64,000 bases of DNA from an uncultured Nitrosospira sp. Lineage in GTDB: Bacteria; Nitrospirota; Nitrospiria; Nitrospirales; Nitrospiraceae. Below, in pieces: positions 22,342-30,931 of this stretch (position 1 is the stretch's first letter; each line of letters begins with the position of its first letter). The notes under the pieces were generated by a model. The model made no database searches. It had not been told where the DNA came from and saw only the letters and a list, made by a program, of their open reading frames with translations. Both the position numbers and the translations under genes were made by a program. Where the stretch lies: assembly GCA_900696515.1 (NCBI GenBank), contig CAADGK010000056.1:124001-188000 (forward strand), in the 5' to 3' direction.

Positions 22342-22975
22342 AGCGACCTCAACGGAGTAGCCAAGTTCACGGTGACCAACGATCTGCGAGAACTCTGCGA
22401 GATCACCACTCAAGCTTAGTCCCGCAAAGGGTTCTCTCCAGTGGGGTGGATCGAACATCTTGAGAGCTCCCAGCCGGATTCTCAGAGAAAGATCGGCAGG
22501 GAGTCAAGCCAAGAAAGGTCCTTGCGGGGTGCGGGGTGGGCCGTACCCGACATCCGGCAGGTCCGGGAGACAGCAGAAATGGCACGAGGCAGAGCCGCTC
22601 TATTCTGTGGATAAAACTGTGGATACCGCCGGGATTTTCGCATAGATTTCCTTTGCGGCATGGATACTTGCCGAAGCGCCTATTTTTTAGGCATCCGCAC
22701 TGGGTGAAGGAGACCACAACTAATTGTGGCCTTGGGGGGTTCGGTGAAAGCTTTCACGCATTCCTAGCTATGAGGATCGGGCGGCACAAGGCCATGGTTG
22801 CGAGATGTTTTTGAATGCAACCATTCTGTCGGCTATCCACAGGATCACAGGATTTGTAGGGATTTTGTATCTGCCGTGTAGACCCAGCGCCTATGTCCAA
22901 TCTGTCAAGGGCCGGTCGGGACAGAGAAGATCTTCCGCCGGCGGATGGGCGTAGGACTGGATGTTTGAACAGGTC
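22342..22975. other. Long intergenic region with DnaA-box-like sites
   Basis: About 630 bases without a gene. It holds TGTGGATAA at 22606-22614 (perfect DnaA-box consensus on the minus strand), TGTGGATAC at 22618-22626 and CTATCCACA at 22833-22841. Nothing else is recognised. Confidence 0.5.
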
Positions 22976-23152
22976 TTACTTCTTTCGATACACATTGAGC
23001 CCGATCTTCTCCGGCCGGTTTGGAATAGTGACGTTGCCTTCGGTTGACGCAATAATGATCGTCTTGCCTGTTGACGATGGGCCAAACTCTTTCGAAAGAT
23101 CCACTTTGATGGTCAAGACCGCCCCGTCGACGCTCATTTCGACATTCTTCAT
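22976..23152 (-). CDS. 58-residue conserved-looking small protein
   Basis: 58 aa, starting MKNVEMSVDGAVLTIKVDLS and ending KIGLNVYRKK. It has an alternating hydrophobic pattern and a central KEFGPSSTGKTIIIAST segment, like a compact beta-rich protein. The GPSSTGKT string resembles a P-loop but is too short and lacks context to claim nucleotide binding. Codon use looks like real coding sequence. I recall similar short hypothetical proteins in other environmental bacteria, but cannot name a family. Upstream is GTCGAAATG-rich text with no strong ribosome-binding site. Confidence 0.6.
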   Translation of the reverse strand: MKNVEMSVDGAVLTIKVDLSKEFGPSSTGKTIIIASTEGNVTIPNRPEKIGLNVYRKK

Positions 23153-23300
23153 GATCTGATCCTTTCACGGCTCAGTGTGAGGTTTGGTTCCTGTTCTCGT
23201 GGGTCCCGTATAGCGGGGTTTCGACTGTTTGTTTCCGCTATTCCTGGACAGGGCACAGGGAGTTTCCGGGTGTTCGGGCTGCAGAACCATTGCGTTAGCC

Positions 23301-23456
23301 TGCATGATTCATGACGGTTCGTCGAGAAGTTGATCTGTCTTGCCTATCTGGTTTATCTGGTGCGGGGCTATCATCTGATCCGGATAACTCACCATTCAAC
23401 ATTCACAACTTTCTGAGACCAGCCTCGTCGCAGCAGAAGTGTTCATGAATCATGCA
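23301..23456 (-). repeat. MITE-like element with perfect 14-bp terminal inverted repeats, copy 3
   Basis: 156 bases bounded by tgcatgattcatga (23301-23314) and its exact reverse complement tcatgaatcatgca (23443-23456). The interior matches copies 1 and 2 on the opposite strand. No coding capacity. It ends 2 bases from the stop codon of the minus-strand secreted-protein gene at 23459. This is the best preserved copy. Confidence 0.85.
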
Positions 23457-23458
23457 GA

Positions 23459-23929
23459 TTAGGGCGCTAACGTCGTGCCGGCGAGTTTTTTGGCGATGCC
23501 GGGTAAATGGTTTTGAGCCTCCGCTCCTTGAAAGCTGAACGTCAGCACAAAGCCGGAGCATTGGGTATAGCCGGTTCCGCCGGGGCCCTTGCCGTTTCGG
23601 AAATCGCCGACGACCATGTCCCCTCCCGTACAAACCGGGAAGGTCGTTCGCTTGAAGGCGGGGTTTTGCAAGTAAGGCTCCATCATTTCCTTGATCCCAG
23701 CCGTGGTTTCACTCTGCAGATCGCGGTGTACATAGATCGACAGTGCCTGGCCATTGGGCCACTGCCATGCACAGCCTTCACCGCTTCCCATTCTCGACTG
23801 GACCGAAGCCAACTTTGGAGATGAGAGCAGGTTGCAGACTTGAGCCGCCATAGGGCTCTCGGCATGACTCGGGGTTGCGATCAGCAGTCCGCATATGACG
23901 AGGAACAATCGCCGTTTCATATTGCGCAT
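23459..23929 (-). CDS. Secreted hypothetical protein
   Basis: 156 aa with a clear signal peptide (MKRRLFLVICGLLIATPSHA, cleavage after SHA). The mature part has three or four Cys (C in QVCNLL, GEGCAW, FPVCTGG, TQCSGF), which fits two disulphides and a periplasmic or extracellular fold. A WPNGQALSIYVHRD stretch recalls DUF3558-like secreted proteins, but I would not assign it. Monocistronic as far as can be seen. Confidence 0.7.
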   Translation of the reverse strand: MRNMKRRLFLVICGLLIATPSHAESPMAAQVCNLLSSPKLASVQSRMGSGEGCAWQWPNGQALSIYVHRDLQSETTAGIKEMMEPYLQNPAFKRTTFPVCTGGDMVVGDFRNGKGPGGTGYTQCSGFVLTFSFQGAEAQNHLPGIAKKLAGTTLAP

Positions 23930-24177
23930 CCCATGAACAGGAGGTCAACGGATACAGGACGCCCCATCGGCTGGAATTGTAGTCCCTTGATGCCGTCCAA
24001 TCAATGGCTGCTCCGGCCACGCGATGCGCTGCGATTCTGATCCCGGCGTATCGGGTGAGTGGTTTCCCTGTTCACATCACCAAACCACGCTCTGAATAGG
24101 GGTATGGAGTTCGTGAGGGTTGTGTCGGCAATGTATCCGGAGAAACCGGGGTGACCGTCCACGACATGGGTTGCGGC

Positions 24178-24486
24178 TCATGCTTTGCAGCGATGAGCTG
24201 TTTTCAGGGGAAGCCTGCGGATCTCCGGGACTTCCTCTGCGAGCCGGGCAGTCATGGTCTGGTCTTGGCACCGCTTGAGAAGCGAGCTGAACAGATCATC
24301 GAGGGCCATCAAGGCTTCTCCGACAATATGACGAGCTTCCTGTTCCGAGTATGGCAGCGGAATCAGTCGCCGTCGTTGCCACCCTCGGATCAGAAACGTT
24401 CGTCCAAGTCGGGCGGAGGGCCGTTCGCACCCCATCACGAATTCTCTGCCCTGGTCGTCTTCGAGAATAAATCCTTTGACATTCAT
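24178..24486 (-). CDS. Hypothetical cytoplasmic protein
   Basis: 102 aa from ATG at 24486 with a good AGGAGAG ribosome-binding site about 7 bases upstream. It begins MNVKGFILEDDQGREFVMG, with a basic FLIRGWQRRRLI block and a helical C-terminal half. No family recognised. The strong ribosome-binding site and sensible composition are the reasons for calling it. Confidence 0.55.
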   Translation of the reverse strand: MNVKGFILEDDQGREFVMGCERPSARLGRTFLIRGWQRRRLIPLPYSEQEARHIVGEALMALDDLFSSLLKRCQDQTMTARLAEEVPEIRRLPLKTAHRCKA

Positions 24487-24889
24487 ACCGGCTCTCCTCT
24501 TTCTTCAGCGGTGGTTCCTTCCGCGCTTCCGTAGAGTCCGCAGGATCCCGATACCTTGGCAGACGGTGTGCTGACGACCCTCTGGGACAGGATGCTCCGA
24601 ACGCGATTTGCTGGTGAAGGGGATGTCGCACAAACCATGCCTCGCTGAATTCTTAAGGACCATTTATATTTCCAATACTTATCCGACTGCTGATCTACGT
24701 AGTATATCTTGCACGAGTATCTTTTTCGATCCAGTGAATCCAAATGGATTCACGCAGGGTATGTCGGATTAGGAGAGTAAGTCTTGGGGAGAGGGCGTGC
24801 TGGCAGGTCGGCTGAGCTCCCGGCGGCAGCCGGTTGAAACAGTGGTCGCCGTCGTTTCTCTCGTTATCCGTATTCCGGACGATGGCGGA
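24487..24889. other. Intergenic region with a 20-bp palindrome
   Basis: About 400 bases with no supported gene. At 24734-24753 there is a near-perfect dyad, gtgaatcca-aa-tggattcac (9-bp arms, 2-base centre), preceded by a GTATC-containing stretch. It could be an operator. Confidence 0.5.
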
Positions 24890-25183
24890 TCACGTTTTGG
24901 CCTGTTGTCCGGACCGCTTGGTTGGGCGCGGTTTCACAGATACGAGCGGGAAGCATCGGACCAGCTTAACGGGAATCTCAATATTGAGTCCCGGCCAATA
25001 CAGTCTGTTAGAACGGAGCTGCACCACGTGTTTGAGGATCGACAAAGAGGCCGTTCGAAGTTGAGGAAAATCCATAAACGGGACAAAGAGCTCGCTATTG
25101 TCGGTCAAGAGCCAGAGCCCATATGTCGAGATATGGGTGACATCGACTCGCAAAAGGGTTTTGTTCCGGATAACGGGTTTCAT
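24890..25183 (-). CDS. DUF2442-family protein
   Basis: 97 aa from ATG at 25183; GTG at 25186 is an alternative, and GGGAG lies just upstream of both. The DUF2442 pattern is visible: VTHISTYGLWLL, then ELFVPFMDFPQLRTASLS and a Tyr-Trp-Pro block (LYWPGLNIEIPV). Members often sit beside DUF4160 as a small toxin-antitoxin-like pair; no partner is present here. Function unproven. Confidence 0.75.
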   Translation of the reverse strand: MKPVIRNKTLLRVDVTHISTYGLWLLTDNSELFVPFMDFPQLRTASLSILKHVVQLRSNRLYWPGLNIEIPVKLVRCFPLVSVKPRPTKRSGQQAKT

Positions 25184-25253
25184 CACACGGCTCCCGGATC
25201 ACAGGGCACGATCACGCTCGGTCACGCCAGCTCTTGAGTCCTGCCGATATCGG

Positions 25254-25841
25254 TTACCATGGCTTTGACAGACCGTCACGTCGAAGGAGATCGGCGACAT
25301 TCTCTCCGTTCACAAAGACGTCGGCGATGAGGCGATGATAGACATCCCGGGCGTAAGGAACGATACGGATCGAGCCGCCCCGCAGGAACTCTTCCAGCCT
25401 CTGTTTGGCGACAACACCATTGAACTCGCTCATCTCGGGTGTATCGATTCCACGGAGTCTGATGCGCTCGTTCCCCACGCGAATGGTATCGCCGTCGATC
25501 ACGCGGACCAGGAGGGTGCTCAGCAGTTTCACTTCAGGCCTCGAACTGGATCGAAGCGCGGAGAGCCGAATAGGTTTATGGCCGGCTCCCAGTTTGTACC
25601 GCCCTTTCGGGTAGCGTTGTGGTCGGCTGTCGGGCGGGCGTTTATGTCGTGGCTGTTTGTACGTGGGGAGGCGATCAGACCGCTCGTCGTTCGGCGATGG
25701 GTACCAGCACAAATCGCAGTGCTGATTCAGAGTTGATCCAAGGTCGGACTGGTCAAGCCGTGCGGCGAAGGTGTGGACTGGCGTCTGGAGCAACCACCAG
25801 CCGATGAACACCCAGGTTGTCACAAGCAAACACGGCTTCAT
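25254..25841 (-). CDS. Thermonuclease (SNase-like) family secreted nuclease
   Basis: 195 aa. It has an N-terminal signal or anchor segment, a basic low-complexity linker (about residues 45-100), then a compact SNase domain: VRVIDGDTIRVG, RIRLRGIDTPE and a C-terminal YHRLIADVFVNGENVADLL. The catalytic Arg/Glu/Arg positions of staphylococcal nuclease appear conserved (R in RLRGID, E in TPEM, R in YHRL). Likely degrades nucleic acid outside the cytoplasm. The fold is somewhat short at the C-terminus, ending soon after GLSKPW. Confidence 0.82.
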   Translation of the reverse strand: MKPCLLVTTWVFIGWWLLQTPVHTFAARLDQSDLGSTLNQHCDLCWYPSPNDERSDRLPTYKQPRHKRPPDSRPQRYPKGRYKLGAGHKPIRLSALRSSSRPEVKLLSTLLVRVIDGDTIRVGNERIRLRGIDTPEMSEFNGVVAKQRLEEFLRGGSIRIVPYARDVYHRLIADVFVNGENVADLLRRDGLSKPW

Positions 25842-26051
25842 GGTCTGTGTGTTGAAGCAGGTGTCGTGCCAGATGCAGACGCATTGACAATGGTCAAAAC
25901 GGCATGCTGCAATGGATCTTCGTGAAAATGCGGATAGCTGATGGCACGTGGCTTATGGCATGAACAAAGAAGGTAACGTTTCCGAGCAGTTGGGCATGTT
26001 CTTGGCTGTTAGCTATCAGCTCTTGGTTTTATGTAATGGAGGTTTCAAGCC

Positions 26052-26282
26052 ATGGATATGATGGGACGGGTGGGGCTGGTTGAAATTCCCGTATTAATCG
26101 CCCCGGATCAAAAAGTGTGGATGGACCGCATGATCAAAGAAGGGAAAATTGCCGTTCCTCCCGGTGGGACGTTAGAAAAAGGCTCGTTGTACTCGATGTT
26201 TATCCGGATGTTGCTCCATAACGCGATGGAAGAGCAGAAGCGGCAGGAGGCCCTGGAAGCAGAAGACGAGGATGACGAATAG
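26052..26282 (+). CDS. Small acidic-tailed hypothetical protein
   Basis: 76 aa preceded by a strong GGAGG ribosome-binding site (26038-26042). It is amphipathic, with RVGLVEIPVLIAPDQKVWMD, then an SMFIRMLLHNAMEE helix and a purely acidic tail (EAEDEDDE). No known family. The good ribosome-binding site and coding pattern support a real gene. Confidence 0.65.
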   Translation: MDMMGRVGLVEIPVLIAPDQKVWMDRMIKEGKIAVPPGGTLEKGSLYSMFIRMLLHNAMEEQKRQEALEAEDEDDE

Positions 26283-26284
26283 GC

Positions 26285-26575
26285 GGAGGTGAAGCGTGAA
26301 ACGTATCTCGTGAAACGCGAGAATGTACTGGATGCTCCCTGTATCTAAACTGATTCCATCCGTATCTCGTAAGATACAGATAGCCTTGCCCTCATCGATG
26401 CTTCCGGGAACCTCTCAAGCATTGAGACGACCCTGATTGAACCAAGGCAGCCCGCAGGCCGTTCACACAGACCTTCCAGCGAATCCGCAGCGAGCGAAGG
26501 GGCAAGCCTATTGCGGCCCGTACGGTGGCCTATGAGCGATGTGAGCAATGAGGATGAGGACTTTTCAGCAGGCCG
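26285..26575. repeat. Intergenic repeat-rich segment downstream of the small gene
   Basis: Contains gtgaagcgtgaaacgtatctcgtgaaacgcgag (TTTCACG family on the opposite strand), the dyad ctgtatct (26337-26344)/agatacag (26372-26379) with an inner gtatct-cgta-agatac hairpin (26362-26377), and ends with cttttcagcaggccgctaga against the hemL stop codon. Confidence 0.55.
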
Positions 26576-27859
26576 CTAGAGTTTCTTGAACGCAGAGTGT
26601 GCAGCGCGGATGGTCTTCTCGATGTCTTGACTGCTATGGGCAGTGGACAGGAAGGCTGCTTCAAACTGGGACGGCGCAAGATACACGCCCTGCTCCAGCA
26701 TATGGTGAAAGAACTGGCCGTACCGTTTGGTGTCGGACTGCTTCGCCGTGTTCCAGTCCACCACCGGGCCGGGGGTAAAGAAGGTCGTCAGCATCGATCC
26801 GACGCGCGTTTGCGTCACGGGAATTCCCGCCCTTTTCGCGGCGTCACCGATACCCTTGGCCAGGGCGGCGGATCGTTGCTCTAACTGCTTGTAGACTCCC
26901 TTGCCGCGCAACTGCTTCAGCGTCGCCAATCCGGCGGAGACGGCCAGGGGATTGCCCGAAAGGGTTCCCGCCTGATAGACCGGTCCGACCGGTGCGATGA
27001 GATCCATGATCTCTTTCCGTCCGCCGTAAGCGCCGACGGGCAGCCCTCCTCCGATGATTTTCCCCAGGACCGTCAAGTCCGGTTTGATGCCGTAGAGCGA
27101 TTGGGCCCCGCCATACTTCACGCGGAATCCGGAAATCACTTCGTCAAAAATCAAGAGGATGCCGTGCTCGGCGGTCAATTGTCGAAGTGCCGGCAGAAAG
27201 TCCGGTGCGGGCGGCACGACACCCATGTTACCTGCGATCGGCTCGAGGATGATGCAGGCGAGCTGCTTGTGATGCGCTTTAATGAGCTGTTGAACGGTCC
27301 GAAGATCATTATAAGGCGCGGTCAGGGTGTGTTTCGCAAAATCATCGGGCACGCCGGGCGAGTCCGGAATTCCCAATGTCGCCAAACCCGAGCCGGCCTT
27401 GGCCAGGAGGTAATCGCTGTGTCCGTGGTAGCATCCCTCAAACTTGATGATCCCGGTGCGTTTCGTGAACCCGCGGGCGACACGAATGGCGCTCATGACC
27501 GCTTCTGTCCCGGAACTGACCAGCCTGAGTTTTTCCATCGAGGGGAATGCGTGGCGAATTTCTTTCGCCAGCGCCACTTCCAGCTCCGTCGGCGCGCCGT
27601 AACTGGTGCCTTGTCCGGCGGCCTTCTTGATCGAGGCAATAACGGCGGAAGGGGCATGTCCCAGGATCATCGGTCCCCAGGACAGCACGTAATCGATGTA
27701 GACGTTTTTGTCCACATCATAGAGGCGCGATCCCTTCGCGCGCGCGATGAAGCGCGGCTGCCCTCCGACTGACCGGAACGCGCGAACGGGGCTGTTGACC
27801 CCGCCGGGGATCAGCTGCTGGGCTTCAGTAAACAGTTTGGCCGAGCGTGATATTTTCAT
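26576..27859 (-). CDS. hemL: Glutamate-1-semialdehyde 2,1-aminomutase
   Basis: 427 aa from ATG at 27859 ([10 protein letters not shown]...), the normal family start; in-frame ATGs further upstream would add unlike residues. This class-III PLP aminotransferase fold has the PLP-lysine motif [16 protein letters not shown] and the substrate-gating [18 protein letters not shown] region. It makes 5-aminolevulinate in the C5 pathway of tetrapyrrole synthesis, needed for the many haem proteins of such an organism. It appears to be transcribed alone. Confidence 0.96.
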   Translation of the reverse strand: MKISRSAKLFTEAQQLIPGGVNSPVRAFRSVGGQPRFIARAKGSRLYDVDKNVYIDYVLSWGPMILGHAPSAVIASIKKAAGQGTSYGAPTELEVALAKEIRHAFPSMEKLRLVSSGTEAVMSAIRVARGFTKRTGIIKFEGCYHGHSDYLLAKAGSGLATLGIPDSPGVPDDFAKHTLTAPYNDLRTVQQLIKAHHKQLACIILEPIAGNMGVVPPAPDFLPALRQLTAEHGILLIFDEVISGFRVKYGGAQSLYGIKPDLTVLGKIIGGGLPVGAYGGRKEIMDLIAPVGPVYQAGTLSGNPLAVSAGLATLKQLRGKGVYKQLEQRSAALAKGIGDAAKRAGIPVTQTRVGSMLTTFFTPGPVVDWNTAKQSDTKRYGQFFHHMLEQGVYLAPSQFEAAFLSTAHSSQDIEKTIRAAHSAFKKL

Positions 27860-28103
27860 AACGGGGGCGCACCCTACCATGGAGGACGAGAGTGGGTCAA
27901 GAAACCGCTTGTCGGCTCCCGAGTGCGATTCCTCAACGACCAAAAAATGTCGGCATGATCCACTTCTTATCAATGTGGATACAGCGGAGGGACTGGACCG
28001 TCGATCGCCCGGTCAAATTCCCTTGCATTGTCCGTGGAGGCATCAGGTATTCACGGCGGCGTGATTCTTGCTGTATTCCAACGAGTAGGAAAGTGAGATT
28101 ACC

Positions 28104-28310
28104 ATGAAGGTCGTGTGTTCTTGGTGCCGGGGGGAAGGTCAGGACGGATTGGTCGGGGAAAAAGCGCCGTTCGACGATCCGAGGGAAACGCATAGTATTT
28201 GCCTTACGCATGAAACCGCAGTCAGGGCCCGCTGGGAGGCCCGTCGACAGAGAACAGGCGTCTTTTCCCTTCCGGCCGTGGGCTCATCCGGAGTCTTATC
28301 TGCTGTATGA
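28104..28310 (+). CDS. Small Cys-containing hypothetical protein
   Basis: 68 aa. The N-terminus MKVVCSWCRGEGQDGLVGEK carries C5-x2-C8, and a third Cys lies in HSICLTH, so a small zinc-binding site is possible. The C-terminal third looks less like coding sequence. Start supported by AGGAAAG upstream. Confidence 0.5.
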   Translation: MKVVCSWCRGEGQDGLVGEKAPFDDPRETHSICLTHETAVRARWEARRQRTGVFSLPAVGSSGVLSAV

Positions 28311-28480
28311 TCTCAGTGATGCTCTCCACCCTGCCGTGAGGAACGGGGAGTGTCAAGGGGCGATTTCCCTGATGCAGTTTCAAGTCTCAAGATTCATGTT
28401 TCAGGTTGTTGATCTCTGCGCAATGTAAAGCGTGGACCGTGAAACACGGAGCCGGCGTATGTTGCGCGTCATTTGCCAGG

Positions 28481-29053
28481 CTATTTCCCGGTAGGTTTCC
28501 GTTTGGAAGTCGCCGAGCGCTTTCTGAGGGGGGGCTTTCGGGGTTCTCTTAGGGAGAATGCTTTCAACTCCCAACGATGTCGCGTCGACGTATCCTGTTC
28601 GGTCACGGCAAACACCGCATGAAAGGGAGCGCACCGGCCGTCGGCCGTTTGTCCCTTGCTCCATGCTTCACCGGCGTCGCTCAGGACTTCCAGCAGCGTT
28701 TCATAGTCCTCTTCATCGTCAGGGAGTATCGCCTGGGCATCCGTCATGAGCAGGATGTACCCCCTCGCCGGCAGCCATTCCAAATCGGCCAGACATTCCT
28801 CCAAGGCGTCCCAGTTGTGTCCGAAGTAATCGGGGAAGGACAGGACCTTTGCAAACTCGTTGAAAAGACTCGCCGACGTTCGACACTTCTTGCCGTCGAT
28901 CGTGCGTATCAGAAACCCGGCGGGAGCCGTGACGAGGGCTGCGGCCGAGCTCCCGCGCGGGACGACGAGAAGGCCTGACCAGGGAGGCGATGCGGTGCGG
29001 AGATGAGTCTGGAGAGGCAACTTGACCGGCATAGGGCCCTCGCTGGCTGACAT
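28481..29053 (-). CDS. Barstar-like ribonuclease inhibitor
   Basis: 190 aa from ATG at 29053 (TTG at 29062 would overlap the RNase stop). The central barstar fold (about residues 50-140) is recognisable: SASLFNEFAKVLSFPDYFGHNWDALEECLADL, the acidic helix pair that plugs the RNase active site, then GYILLMTDAQ. Extra residues at both ends make it about twice the size of Bacillus barstar. It lies directly downstream of the barnase-like gene, so co-production with the toxin is expected. Confidence 0.82.
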   Translation of the reverse strand: MSASEGPMPVKLPLQTHLRTASPPWSGLLVVPRGSSAAALVTAPAGFLIRTIDGKKCRTSASLFNEFAKVLSFPDYFGHNWDALEECLADLEWLPARGYILLMTDAQAILPDDEEDYETLLEVLSDAGEAWSKGQTADGRCAPFHAVFAVTEQDTSTRHRWELKAFSLREPRKPPLRKRSATSKRKPTGK

Positions 29054-29058
29054 GTCGT

Positions 29059-29490
29059 TCAATTGAGAGGGATAAATGTTCTGTAGTGATCCCCGGTATA
29101 GTAGGCTTTTCCGGTCCGCTGTTCGATGACGATCCGTTCGGCATCTCGCCCGCGGCCGCGGATCTTCGGGTTGACATCATACTCCCGGTAGCGACCGGGA
29201 GGAAGACGGCGTTCCCGGTTCTGAAAATCGCGACCTCCGACATAGCCGGGAAGTGGGCGCCCTCCTCGCTTTTCCAGTTGCGTGAGGAGGTCGTACGCTT
29301 TTTCAGGCGGTGTTGCAACCCACGAAGGATCGCCGGCTTCCTGGGGGAGCAGAGTTGGGACACTCTCCGTGAGGGTGTTCTGGCCGAGGTCGGAAGTGGT
29401 GAGGCCGACCGGCGGAATGAAGACGATCGCGCCGCACAGGGCGACGAGCACGCTGAAGAGCCGGAGTTGCCGCCATTGACGAGTGGACAC
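29059..29490 (-). CDS. Secreted barnase/RNase-N1-type guanyl ribonuclease
   Basis: 143 aa from GTG at 29490. GTG is preferred because AGGAGAGG lies right upstream and it opens a signal peptide (LFSVLVALCGAIVFIPPVG). The C-terminal RNase domain carries GGRDFQNRERRLPP, YREYDVNP, AERIV and YYTGDHYRTF, so the catalytic trio of barnase (Glu73, Arg87, His102) maps to E103, R119 and H135. All are present, so the enzyme should be active. It precedes and overlaps a barstar-like gene. Confidence 0.87.
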   Translation of the reverse strand: MSTRQWRQLRLFSVLVALCGAIVFIPPVGLTTSDLGQNTLTESVPTLLPQEAGDPSWVATPPEKAYDLLTQLEKRGGRPLPGYVGGRDFQNRERRLPPGRYREYDVNPKIRGRGRDAERIVIEQRTGKAYYTGDHYRTFIPLN

Positions 29491-29615
29491 TGGTCCTCTC
29501 CTGCGCGGATGTGTGGCCCGGACGGAGAGACCGTAGCATTCTCCTTTTGCGAAGGTCAAACACCTCCACGGAGATTCACGTACTTGCCTGGATGTCTTCC
29601 TCCCTGTTTGCTAGA

Positions 29616-30284
29616 ATGAACCGGCCGGCGTGTGCCGTGAGCGAAACCGAATCATCACCCTATCGTCCATTGATTGTCTTGCAGAATGTACTGGCTGTGC
29701 CGAGGAGTGGTCTGAGCGGCCCGGTGCCTGTGCCCGGGGCCTGCCTCTCCGTGTTGCTTGCCCTGGTGCTTTTCGCTTCGGCGGTGCCGTCGAACGCGCA
29801 GTTCAGCCCGAGCGGTTCAATGCGGCGATCTCCGGCAGACGTCGTCAAACGCTATGTGCTGCTGGATCAGAAGGGGGCGCGCCTGGAGGCTGCCTCATTC
29901 GACACGGTGACGCCCTATATCAATTGGAAAGAGGAACCGGCGTGGGAGCAGATCGTGGTGGTGCAAACAACGACCGTGTCCGAGGATTACCGGCAGTGGG
30001 AGATCGTGAATAACTTGGAAGTCATCATTCCGGTGACCTTTCAGGTCCGTGGGTTGGTGCATCTCGACACGGCCAAGTTTGTTCCCGAGGACCGGATCGA
30101 GGAGGTTCGCTTTCATGTGAAAGTGGTGGGCAATTACTGGCGTATCCTCTCGCCGGTCATCCCTCCCCATGTCGGGCTGAAGCGGATGGTGAGCTTTGCC
30201 CGGGATGCCGCCGTCCACGAACCGGACGACACGCAGCGTATGGAACTCGCAGCCCTCATCGAATCTTTGAGAAAGGCGCACTAA
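29616..30284 (+). CDS. Secreted protein of unknown function
   Basis: 222 aa from ATG at 29616, one of several possible starts (GTG at 29637 would also fit). The hydrophobic stretch LSVLLALVLFASAV ends at SNAQ, a likely signal-peptide cleavage site. The mature domain (about residues 75-215) has SPADVVKRYVLLDQKGARL and WEIVNNLEVIIPVTFQV. No family named. Its stop overlaps the start of the HAD phosphatase by one base, so the two and the M16 genes behind form one operon. Confidence 0.65.
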   Translation: MNRPACAVSETESSPYRPLIVLQNVLAVPRSGLSGPVPVPGACLSVLLALVLFASAVPSNAQFSPSGSMRRSPADVVKRYVLLDQKGARLEAASFDTVTPYINWKEEPAWEQIVVVQTTTVSEDYRQWEIVNNLEVIIPVTFQVRGLVHLDTAKFVPEDRIEEVRFHVKVVGNYWRILSPVIPPHVGLKRMVSFARDAAVHEPDDTQRMELAALIESLRKAH

Positions 30285-30931
30285 TGGCACGGACGTCTGT
30301 GGACCTCCTGATCTTTGACTTGGACGGGACGTTGATCGAGTCGAAATGGGATATCGCCCATGCGGTCAATTTCACACTGAATGCGCTGGGATTGCCGGAG
30401 CGCCCTCTTGAAGAAATCTTCGGGTTTGTCGGGGACGGCGTGAAACGGTTGCTGCGTCTGGCGGTCGGGGAGGGCAAGCAGGAGAAGTTCGAAGAGGCCT
30501 TGAGCGTGTTCCGAGGCTATTATCTCGAACACTGTCTGGACCGGACGACCTTCTATCCCGGAATCGAGCCCATGCTCGAGCACTTTTCGCACAAGCAGAA
30601 AGTAATCGCGACGAACAAGTCGATTGAATACACGCGCGTGATCGTGAACGGGTTGGGGCCGCACCATTTCCTGTATATGGTGGGGGGAGACAACGGCTTC
30701 GGACTGAAGCCGGAGCCCGGGATGCTGCTGCACATCATCAACAAGATGGGCGTGCCGAAAGACCGGGCGGTCCTTGTCGGAGACAGCACGAACGATATCA
30801 ACGGAGGGCATAACGCGGGCATCCGAGTCTGTGCCGTGGGGTACGGCATGGGCAATCGCCCCAAGATGGAAGCCTGCCAGCCTGATTGGTTCATCGACAC
30901 ACCGGAACAACTCACGGAGATTTTCATATGA
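30284..30931 (+). CDS. HAD hydrolase, phosphoglycolate-phosphatase-like
   Basis: 215 aa. HAD motifs are in order: DLDGTLIES (nucleophile and acid Asp), ATNKS (motif II), K in GLKPEPGML (motif III) and LVGDSTNDINGG (motif IV). The cap domain between motif I and II is the Gph-like helical type. It may dephosphorylate 2-phosphoglycolate or another small phosphate ester. The ATGA overlap with the next gene implies translational coupling to the M16 peptidases, an unusual neighbourhood. Confidence 0.82.
   Translation: MARTSVDLLIFDLDGTLIESKWDIAHAVNFTLNALGLPERPLEEIFGFVGDGVKRLLRLAVGEGKQEKFEEALSVFRGYYLEHCLDRTTFYPGIEPMLEHFSHKQKVIATNKSIEYTRVIVNGLGPHHFLYMVGGDNGFGLKPEPGMLLHIINKMGVPKDRAVLVGDSTNDINGGHNAGIRVCAVGYGMGNRPKMEACQPDWFIDTPEQLTEIFI

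Noticed and set aside
22989..23064. P-loop-like GPSSTGKT in the 58-residue protein as evidence for an ATPase
   Set aside because: The protein is far too short and has no other nucleotide-binding motif.
24797..25237. 146-codon plus-strand frame over the DUF2442 gene
   Set aside because: The minus-strand frame has the family motif; this one has none.
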